Assembly: GCA_963971405.1 (NCBI GenBank) | Contig: CAXART010000009.1 | Coordinates: forward strand, 682,001 to 746,000 | DNA from: Psococerastis gibbosa | Taxonomy: Eukaryota; Arthropoda; Insecta; Psocodea; Psocidae | Reading direction: 5' to 3' | Length of the DNA: 64,000 nt | Shown: positions 51,601 through 62,814 of the stretch, one piece after another | Numbering within the stretch: the stretch's first letter is position 1 | Layout of the letters: every line of letters begins with the position of its first letter | Position numbers and translations under genes: made by a program | The notes under the pieces: model-generated | Seen by the model: only the letters and a program-made list of their open reading frames with translations | Database searches by the model: none | Told to the model about the DNA's origin: nothing

Positions 51601-52834
51601 TTGTCGAATGAATTTGTTTTAGCTACATTTACACCGATGAACACGCAGGAACAATTGCTCAATGTTAAGTACAATACAATGAGCCAAAATAAGCAAAATT
51701 AAGACACCTATATCTTTTTAAAACCTTTAAAAAAAATAAAATAAGTAATTAGCTATTTTTCTTATTCCTGTCGAATGAATTTTTTTTAGCTACATTTACA
51801 CCGATGAACACGCAGGAACAATTGCTCAATGTTAAGTACAATACAATGAGGCAAAATAAGCAAAATTAAGACACCTATATCTTTTTAAAACCTTTAAAAA
51901 AATAAAATAAGTAAATAGCTATTTTTCCTATTCTTGTCGAATGAATTTTTTTTAGCTACATTTACACCGATGAACACGCAGGAGCAACTGCTCAATGTTA
52001 AGTACAATACAATGAGCCAAAATAAGCCAAATTAAGACACCCGCGTCATATCAAGACCTTTAAAAAAAATAAAATAAGTATATAGCTATTTTTCGTATTC
52101 TTGTCGAATGAATTTTTTGTAGCTACATTTACACCGATGTACACGCAGGAGCAAGTGCTCAATGTTAAGTACAATACAATGAGCCAAAATAAGCAAAATT
52201 TAGACACCCTTATCATATCAAGACCTTTAAAAAAAATAATATAAGTAAATAGCTATTTTTTTTATTCTTGTCGAATGAATTTTTTTTAGCAACATTTAAA
52301 CCGATGAACACGCAGGAGCAAGTGCTCAATGTCAAGTACAATACAGTGAGCCAAAATAAGCAAAATTAAGACACCTATATCTTTTTAAAACCTTTAAAAA
52401 AATAAAATAAGTATATAGCTATTTTTCTTATTCTTGTCGAATGAATTTTTTGTAGCTACATTTACACCGATGAACACGCTGGAGCAATTGCCTAATGTTA
52501 GATACAGTACAATGAGCCAAAATAAGCAAAATAAAGACACCTATATCTTTTTAAATCCTTTAAAAAAATAAAATAAGTAAATAGCTATTTTTCTTATTCT
52601 TGTCGAATGAATTTTTTTTAGCTACATTTACACCGATGAACACGCAGGAGCAATTGCTCAATGTTAATTACAATACAATGAGCCAAAATAAGCCAAATTA
52701 AGACACCCGTGTCATATCAAGACCTTTAAAAAAAATAAAATAAGTATTTAGCTAATTTTCTTATTCTTGTCGAATGAATTTTTTTTAGCAACATTTAAAC
52801 CGATGTACACGCAGGAGCAATTGTTTAATATCAA
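48669..52834. repeat. 25-monomer HOR unit, copy B first unit (intact, 4166 bp)
   Basis: This is the counterpart of 13001-16832, but it keeps the two monomers missing there: GGAGCAGTTGC near 50315, and GCAAGTGCTC with TTTAGACACCCTTATC near 52150. Its length equals that of the unit at 16833, which supports 25 monomers as the ancestral unit. GGAGCTATTGC near 50987 and CTAAACAAG near 49353 are private. Confidence 0.87.
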
Positions 52835-55800
52835 GTGCGATACAATGAGCCAAAATAAGCAAAATTAAGACACCTACATCTTTTAGAAACCTTTAAAAAA
52901 ATAAAATAAGTAAATAGCTATTTTTCTTATTCTTGTCGAATGAATTTTTTTTAGCTACATTTACAACGATGAACACGCAGAAGCAATTGCTCAATGTTAA
53001 TTACAATACAATGAGCCAAAATAAGCCAAATTTAGACACCCGTGTCATATCAAGACCTTTAAAAAAAATAAAATAAGTATATAGCTAATTTTCTTATTCT
53101 TGTCGAATGAATTTTTTTTAGCTACATTTACACCGATGAACACGCAGGAGCAATTGCTCAATGTCACGTACAATACAATGAGCCTAAATAAGCAAAATTA
53201 AGACACCTATATCTTTTTAAGACCTTTAAAAAAAATAAAATAAGTAAATAGCTATTTTTCTTATTCTTGTCGAATGAATTTTTTTTAGCTACATTTACAC
53301 CGATGAACACGCAGGAACAATTGCTCAATGTTAAGTACAATACAATGAGCCAAAATAAGCAAAATTAAGACACCTATATCTTTTTAAAACCTTTAAAAAA
53401 AATAAAATAAGTAATTAGCTATTTTTCTTATTCTTGTCGAATGAATTTTTTTTAGCTACATTTACACCGATGAACACGCACGAGCAATTGCTCAATGTCA
53501 AGCACAATACAATGAGCCTAAATAAGCAAAATTAAGACACCTATATCTTTTTAAGACCTTTAAAAAAAATAAAATAAGTAAATAGCTATTTTTCTTATTC
53601 TTGTCGAATGAATTTTTTTTAGCTACATTTACACCGATGAACACGCAGGAGCAATTGTTCAATGTTAAGTACAATACAATGAGCCAAAATAAGCAAAATT
53701 AAGACACCCTTATCATATCAAGACCTTTAAAAAAAATAAAAAAAGTAAATAGCTATTTTTTTTATTCTTGTCGAATGAATTTTTTTTAGCAACATTTAAA
53801 CCGATGTACACGCAGGAGCAATTGTTTAATATCAAGTACGATACAATGAGCCAAAATAAGCAAAACTAAGACACCTACATCTTTTAGAAACCTTTAAAAA
53901 AATAAAATAAGTAAATAGCTATTTTTCTTATTCTTGTCGAATGAATTTTTTTTAGCTACATTTACAACGATGAACACGCAGAAGCAATTGCTCAATGTTA
54001 AGTGCAATACAATGAGCCAAAATAAGCAAAATTTAGACACCCGTGTCATATCAAGACCTTTAAAAAAAATAAAATAATTATATAGCTAATTTTCTTATTC
54101 TTGTCGAATGAATTTTTATTAGCTACATTTACACCGATGAACACGCAGGAGCAATTGTTTAATATCAAGTACGATACAATGAGCCAAAATAAGCAAAATT
54201 AAGACACCTATATCTTTTTAAAACCTTTAAAAAAATAAAATAAGTAAATAGCTATTTTTCTTATTCTTGTCGAATGAATTTTTTTTAGCTACATTTACAC
54301 CGATGAACACGCAGGAGCAGTTGCTCAATGTTAATTACAATACAATGAGCCAAAATAAGCCAAATTAAGACACCCGTGTCATATCAAGACCTTTAAAAAA
54401 AATAAAATAAGTATTTAGCTAATTTTCTTATTCTTGTCGAATGAATTTTTTTTAGCTACATTTACACCGATGAACACGCAGGAACAATTGCTCAATGTTA
54501 AGTACAATACAATGAGCCATAATAAGCCAAATTAAGACACCCGTGTCATATCAAGACCTTTAAAAAAAATAAAATAAGTATATAGCTATTTTTCGTATTC
54601 TTGTCGAATGAATTTTTTGTAGCTACATTTACACCGATGTACACGCAGGAGCAAGTGTTTAATGTTAAGTACAATACAATGAGCCTAAATAAGCAAAATT
54701 AAGACACCTATATCTTTTAAAGACCTTTAAAAAAAATAATATAAGTAAATAGCTATTTTTCTTATTCTTGTCGAATGAATTTTTTTTAGCTACATTTACA
54801 CCGATGAACACGCAGGAACAATTGCTCAATGTTACGTACAATACAATGAGCCAAATTAAGCAAAATTAAGACACCTATATCTTTTTAAAACCTTTAAAAA
54901 AAATAAAATAAGTAAATAGCTATTTTTCTTATTCTTGTCGAATGAATTTTTTTTAGCTACATTTACACCGATGAACACGCAGGAGCAATTGCTCAATGTC
55001 AAGTACAATACAATGAGCCAAAATAAGCAAAATTAAGACACTCATATCATATCAAGACCTTTAAAAAAAAAAATAAGTATATAGCTATTTTTCTTATTCT
55101 TGTCGAATGAATTTTTTGTAGCTACATTTACACCGATGAACACGCTGGAGCAATTGCCTAATGTTAGATACAGTACAATGAGCCAAAATAAGCAAAATAA
55201 AGACACCTATATCTTTTTAAAACCTTTAAAAAAATAAAATAAGTAAATAGCTATTTTTCTTATTCTTGTCGAATGAATTTTTTTTAGCTACATTTACACC
55301 GATGAACACGCAGGAACAATTGCTCAATGTTAAGTACAATACAATGAGCCAAAATAAGCAAAATTAAGACACCTATATCTTTTAAATACCTTTAAAAAAA
55401 ATAAAATAAGTAATTAGCTATTTTTCTTATTCTTGTCGAATGAATTTTTTTTACCTACATTTACACCGATGAACACGCACGAGCAATTGCTCAATGTCAA
55501 GTACAATACAATGAGCCTAAATAAGCAAAATTAAGACACCTATGACTTTTTAAGACCTTTAAAAAAAATAAAATAAGTAAATAGCTATTTATCTTATTCT
55601 TGTCGAATGAATTTGTTTTAGCTACATTTACACCGATGAACACGCAGGAACAATTGCTCAATGTTAAGTACAATACAATGAGCCAAAATAAGCAAAATTA
55701 AGACACCTATATCTTTTTAAAACCTTTAAAAAAAATAAAATAAGTAATTAGCTATTTTTCTTATTCCTGTCGAATGAATTTTTTTTAGCTACATTTACAC

Positions 55801-58642
55801 CGATGAACACGCAGGAACAATTGCTCAATGTTAAGTACAATACAATGAGGCAAAATAAGCAAAATTAAGACACCTATATCTTTTTAAAACCTTTAAAAAA
55901 ATAAAATAAGTAAATAGCTATTTTTCCTATTCTTGTCGAATGAATTTTTTTTAGCTACATTTACACCGATGAACACGCAGGAGCAACTGCTCAATGTTAA
56001 GTACAATACAATGAGCCAAAATAAGCCAAATTAAGACACCCGCGTCATATCAAGACCTTTAAAAAAAATAAAATAAGTATATAGCTATTTTTCGTATTCT
56101 TGTCGAATGAATTTTTTGTAGCTACATTTACACCGATGTACACGCAGGAGCAAGTGGTCAATGTTAAGTACAATACAATGAGCCAAAATAAGCAAAACTA
56201 AGACACCTACATCTTTTAGAAACCTTTAAAAAAATAAAATAAGTAAATAGCTATTTTTCTTATTCTTGTCGAATGAATTTTTTTTAGCTACATTTACAAC
56301 GATGAACACGCAGAAGCAATTGCTCAATGTTAAGTGCAATACAATGAGCCAAAATAAGCAAAATTTAGACACCCGTGTCATATCAAGACCTTTAAAAAAA
56401 ATAAAATAATTATATAGCTAATTTTCTTATTCTTGTCGAATGAATTTTTTTTAGCTACATTTACACCGATGAACACGCAGGAGCAATTTCTCAATGTTAA
56501 GTACAATACAATGAGCCAAAATAAGCCAAATTAAGACACTTATGTCATATCAAGACCTTTAAAAAAAATAAAATAAGTATTTAGCTAATTTTCTTATTCT
56601 TGTCGAATGAATTTTTATTAGCTACATTTACACCGATGAACACGCAGGAGCAATTGTTTAATATCAAGTACGATACAATGAGCCAAAATAAGCAAAATTA
56701 AGACACCTATATCTTTTTAAAACCTTTAAAAAAATAAAATAAGTAAATAGCTATTTTTCTTATTCTTGTCGAATGAATTTTTTTTAGCTACATTTACACC
56801 GATGAACACGCAGGAGCAGTTGCTCAATGTTAATTACAATACAATGAGCCAAAATAAGCCAAATTAAGACACCCGTGTCATATCAAGACCTTTAAAAAAA
56901 ATAAAATAAGTATTTAGCTAATTTTCTTATTCTTGTCGAATGAATTTTTTTTAGCTACATTTACACCGATGAACACGCAGGAACAATTGCTCAATGTTAA
57001 GTACAATACAATGAGCCATAATAAGCCAAATTAAGACACCCGTGTCATATCAAGACCTTTAAAAAAAATAAAATAAGTATATAGCTATTTTTCGTATTCT
57101 TGTCGAATGAATTTTTTGTAGCTACATTTACACCGATGTACACGCAGGAGCAAGTGTTTAATGTTAAGTACAATACAATGAGCCTAAATAAGCAAAATTA
57201 AGACACCTATATCTTTTAAAGACCTTTAAAAAAAATAATATAAGTAAATAGCTATTTTTCTTATTCTTGTCGAATGAATTTTTTTTAGCTACATTTACAC
57301 CGATGAACACGCAGGAACAATTGCTCAATGTTACGTACAATACAATGAGCCAAATTAAGCAAAATTAAGACACCTATATCTTTTTAAAACCTTTAAAAAA
57401 AATAATATAAGTAAATAGCTATTTTTCTTATTCTTGTCGAATGAATTTTTTTTAGCTACATTTACACCGATGAACACGCAGGAGCAATTGCTCAATGTCA
57501 AGTACAATACAATGAGCCAAAATAAGCAAAATTAAGACACTCATATCATATCAAGACCTTTAAAAAAAAAAATAAGTATATAGCTATTTTTCTTATTCTT
57601 GTCGAATGAATTTTTTGTAGCTACATTTACACCGATGAACACGCTGGAGCAATTGCCTAATGTTAGATACAGTACAATGAGCCAAAATAAGCAAAATAAA
57701 GACACCTATATCTTTTTAAAACCTTTAAAAAAATAAAATAAGTAAATAGCTATTTTTCTTATTCTTGTCGAATGAATTTTTTTTAGCTACATTTACACCG
57801 ATGAACACGCAGGAACAATTGCTCAATGTTAAGTACAATACAATGAGCCAAAATAAGCAAAATTAAGACACCTATATCTTTTTAATACCTTTAAAAAAAA
57901 TAAAATAAGTAATTAGCTATTTTTCTTATTCTTGTCGAATGAATTTTTTTTAGCTACATTTACACCGATGAACACGCAGGAACAATTGCTCAATGTTAAG
58001 TACAATACAATGAGCCAAAATAAGCAAAATTAAGACACCTATATCTTTTTAAAACCTTTAAAAAAAATAAAATAAGTAATTAGCTATTTTTCTTATTCCT
58101 GTCGAATGAATTTTTTTTAGCTACATTTACACCGATGAACACGCAGGAACAATTGCTCAATGTTAAGTACAATACAATGAGGCAAAATAAGCAAAATTAA
58201 GACACCTATATCTTTTTAAAACCTTTAAAAAAATAAAATAAGTAAATAGCTATTTTTCCTATTCTTGTCGAATGAATTTTTTTTAGCTACATTTACACCG
58301 ATGAACACGCAGGAGCAACTGCTCAATGTTAAGTACAATACAATGAGCCAAAATAAGCCAAATTAAGACACCCGCGTCATATCAAGACCTTTAAAAAAAA
58401 TAAAATAAGTATATAGCTATTTTTCGTATTCTTGTCGAATGAATTTTTTGTAGCTACATTTACACCGATGTACACGCAGGAGCAAGTGGTCAATGTTAAG
58501 TACAATACAATGAGCCTAAATAAGCAAAATTAAGACACCTATATCTTTTTAAGACCTTTAAAAAAAATAAAATAAGTAAATAGCTATTTTTCTTATTCCT
58601 GTTGAATGAATTTTTTTTAGCTACATTTACAACGACGAACAC
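52835..58642. repeat. 25-monomer-type units of copy B, fused by a nine-monomer loss
   Basis: This region corresponds to 16833-24140 but is about 1.5 kb shorter. CGCTGG markers fall at 55143 and 57642 (2499 bp) whereas copy A has 19308, 20641 and 23307 (3999 bp from first to last). The join is near 56160-56205, where a GCAAGTGGTC monomer runs directly into CAAAACTAAG/TACATC. One further monomer (AATTTCTC) is missing near 54110. The TATGAC monomer of the second unit is missing after 57940. Confidence 0.8.
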
Positions 58643-60571
58643 GCAGGAACAATAGCTCATTGTTAAGTACAATACAGTGAGCCAAAATAGGCAAAATTAA
58701 GACACCTATATCTTTTTAAAACCTTTAAAAAAAATAAAATAAGTAAATAGCTATTTTTCTTATTCTTGTCTAATGAATTTTTTTTAGCTACATTTACACC
58801 GATGAACACGCAGGAACAATTGCTCAATGTTAAGTACAATACAATGAGCCAAAATAAGCCAAACTAAGACACCCGTGTCATATCAAGACCTATAAAAAAA
58901 ATAAAATAAGTATATAGCTATTTTTCGTATTCTTGTCGAATGAATTTTTTGTAGCTACATTTACACCGATGTACACGCAGGAGCAAGTGTTCAATGTTAA
59001 GTACAATACAATGAGCCTAAATAAGCAAAATTAAGACACCTATATCTTTTAAAGACCTTTAAAAAAAATAAAATAAGTAAATAGCTATTTTTCTTATTCT
59101 TGTCGAATGAATTTTTTTTAGCTACATTTACACCGATGAACACGCAGGAGCAATTGTTCAATGTTAAGTACAATACAATGAGCCAAAATAAGCAAAATTA
59201 AGACACTCATATCATATCAAGACCTTTAAAAAAAAAAATAAGTATATAGCTATTTTTCTTATTCTTGTCGAATGAATTTTTTGTAGCTACATTTACACCG
59301 ATGAACACGCTGGAGCAATTGCCTAATGTTAGATACAGTACAATGAGCCAAAATAAGCAAAATAAAGACACCTTTATCTTTTTAAAACCTTTAAAAAAAT
59401 AAAATAAGTAAATAGCTATTTTTCTTATTCTTGTCGAATGAATTTTTTTTAGCTACATTTACACCGATGAACACGCAGGAGCAGTTGCTCAATGTTAATT
59501 ACAATACAATGAGCCAAAATAAGCCAAATTAAGACACCCGTGTCATATCAAGACCTTTAAAAAAAATAAAATAAGTATTTAGCTAATTTTCTTATTCTTG
59601 TCGAATGAATTTTTTTTAGCTACATTTACACCGATGAACACGCAGGAACAATTGCTCAATGTTAAGTACAATACAATGAGCCAAAATAAGCCAAATTAAG
59701 ACACCCGTGTCATATCAAGACCTTTAAAAAAAATAAAATAAGTATATAGCTATTTTTCGTATTCTTGTCGAATGAATTTTTTGTAGCTACATTTACACCG
59801 ATGTACACGCAGGAGCAAGTGTTCAATGTTAAGTACAATACAATGAGCCTAAATAAGCAAAATTAAGACACCTATATCTTTTAAAGACCTTTAAAAAAAA
59901 TAATATAAGTAAATAGCTATTTTTCTTATTCTTGTCGAATGAATTTTTTTTAGCTACATTTACACCGATGAACACGCAGGAACAATTGCTCAATGTTAAG
60001 TACAATACAATGAGCCAAATTAAGCAAAATTAAGACACCTATATCTTTTTAAAACCCTTAAAAAAAAAATAAAATAAGTAAATAGCTATTTTTCTTATTC
60101 TTGTCGAATGAATTTTTTTTAGCTACATTTACACCGATGAACACGCAGGAGCAATTGCTCAATGTTAAGTACAATACAATGAGCCAAAATAAGCAAAATT
60201 AAGACACTCATATCATATCAAGACCTTTAAAAAAAAAAATAAGTATATAGCTATTTTTCTTATTCTTGTCGAATGAATTTTTTGTAGCTACATTTACACC
60301 GATGAACACGCTGGAGCAATTGCCTAATGTTAAATACAGTACAATGAGCCAAAATAAGCAAAATAAAGACACCTATATCTTTTTAAATCCTTTAAAAAAA
60401 TAAAATAAGTAAATAGCTATTTTTCTTATTCTTGTCGAATGAATTTTTTTTAGCTACATTTACACCGATGAACACGCAGGAGCAATTGCTCAATGTTAAT
60501 TACAATACAATGAGCCAAAATAAGCCAAATTAAGACACCCGTGTCATATCAAGACCTTAAAAAAAAATAAA
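58643..60571. repeat. TAGCTCATTG module, copy B (long form)
   Basis: This is the counterpart of 24141-26070 at offset 34502: CGCTGG at 59308 and 60309, with TTAAATACAG in the second. The join upstream differs from copy A: here it carries CCTGTTGAATGAA and ACAACGACGAAC, as at 28814, while copy A has TGTCTAATGAA at the corresponding place. A private CCTATAAAA (near 58890) and ACCTTAAAAAAAAATAAAA (near 60556) are present. Confidence 0.78.
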
Positions 60572-60666
60572 ATAAGTATTTAGCTAATTTTCTTATTCTT
60601 GTCGAATGAATTTTTTTTAGCAACATTTAAACCGATGTACACGCAGGAGCAATTGTTTAATATCAA

Positions 60667-62814
60667 GTGCGATACAATGAGCCAAAATAAGCAAAATTAA
60701 GACACCTACATCTTTTAGAAACCTTTAAAAAAATAAAATAAGTAAATAGCTATTTTTCTTATTCTTGTCGAATGAATTTTTTTTAGCTACATTTACAACG
60801 ATGAACACGCAGAAGCAATTGCTCAATGTTAATTACAATACAATGAGCCAAAATAAGCCAAATTTAGACACCCGTGTCATATCAAGACCTTTAAAAAAAA
60901 TAAAATAAGTATATAGCTAATTTTCTTATTCTTGTCGAATGAATTTTTTTTAGCTACATTTACACCGATGAACACGCAGGAACAATTGCTCAATGTTAAG
61001 TACAATACAATGAGCCAAATTAAGCAAAATTAAGACACCTATATCTTTTTAAAACCCTTAAAAAAAAAATAAAATAAGTAAATAGCTATTTTTCTTATTC
61101 TTGTCGAATGAATTTTTTTTAGCTACATTTACACCGATGAACACGCAGGAGCAATTGCTCAATGTTAAGTACAATACAATGAGCCAAATTAAGCAAAATT
61201 AAGACACCTATATCTTTTTAAAACCCTTAAAAAAAAAATAAAATAAGTAAATAGCTATTTTTCTTATTCTTGTCGAATGAATTTTTTTTAGCTACATTTA
61301 CACCGATGAACACGCAGGAACAATTGCTCAATGTTAAGTACAATACAATGAGCCAAAATAAGCAAAATTAAGACACCTATATCTTTTTAAAACCTTTAAA
61401 AAAAATAAAATAAGTAATTAGCTATTTTTCTTATTCTTGTCGAATGAATTTTTTTTAGCTACATTTACACCGATGAACACGCACGAGCAATTGCTCAATG
61501 TCAAGTACAATACAATGAGCCTAAATAAGCAAAATTAAGACACCTATATCTTTTTAAGACCTTTAAAAAAAATAAAATAAGTAAATAGCTATTTTTCTTA
61601 TTCTTGTCGAATGAATTTTTTTTAGCTACATTTACACCGATGAACACGCAGGAGCAATTGTTCAATGTTAAGTACAATACAATGAGCCAAATTAAGCAAA
61701 ATTAAGACACCCTTATCATATCAAGACCTTTAAAAAAAATAAAAAAAGTAAATAGCTATTTTTTTTATTCTTGTCGAATGAATTTTTTTTAGCAACATTT
61801 AAACCGATGTACACGCAGGAGCAATTGTTTAATATCAAGTACGATACAATGAGCCAAAATAAGCAAAACTAAGACACCTACATCTTTTAGAAACCTTTAA
61901 AAAAATAAAATAAGTAAATAGCTATTTTTCTTATTCTTGTCGAATGAATTTTTTTTAGCTACATTTACAACGATGAACACGCAGAAGCAATTGCTCAATG
62001 TTAAGTGCAATACAATGAGCCAAAATAAGCAAAATTTAGACACCCGTGTCATATCAAGACCTTTAAAAAAAATAAAATAAGTATATAGCTAATTTTCTTA
62101 TTCTTGTCGAATGAATTTTTTTTAGCTACATTTACACCGATGAACACGCAGGAGCAATTGCTCAATGTTAAGTACAATACAATGAGCCAAAATAAGCCAA
62201 ATTAAGACACTTATGTCATATCAAGACCTTTAAAAAAAATAAAATAAGTATTTAGCTAATTTTCTTATTCTTGTCGAATGAATTTTTTTTAGCTACATTT
62301 ACACCGATGAACACGCAGGAGCAATTGTTTAATATCAAGTACGATACAATGAGCCAAAATAAGCAAAATTAAGACACCTATATCTTTTTAAAACCTTTAA
62401 AAAAATAAAATAAGTAAATAGCTATTTTTCCTATTCTTGTCGAATGAATTTTTTTTAGCTACATTTACACCGATGAACACGCAGGAGCAACTGCTCAATG
62501 TTAAGTACAATACAATGAGCCAAAATAAGCCAAATTAAGACACCCGCGTCATATCAAGACCTTTAAAAAAAATAAAATAAGTATATAGCTATTTTTCGTA
62601 TTCTTGTCGAATGAATTTTTTGTAGCTACATTTACACCGATGTACACGCAGGAGCAAGTGGTCAATGTTAAGTACAATACAATGAGCCTAAATAAGCAAA
62701 ATTAAGACACCTATATCTTTTTAAGACCTTTAAAAAAAATAAAATAAGTAAATAGCTATTTTTCTTATTCCTGTTGAATGAATTTTTTTTAGCTACATTT
62801 ACAACGACGAACAC
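60667..62814. repeat. Rearranged leader and 19-mer-like segment, copy B
   Basis: This is the counterpart of 26166-28813 without the 500-bp duplication. It includes the two consecutive AAACCCTTAAAA monomers (near 61050 and 61220), a single TACATC/ACAACG/CCGTGTC/CTTATGTC triplet (marker at 61988) and GGAGCAACTGC, CGCGTC, GTGGTC monomers up to the next module. Confidence 0.8.
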
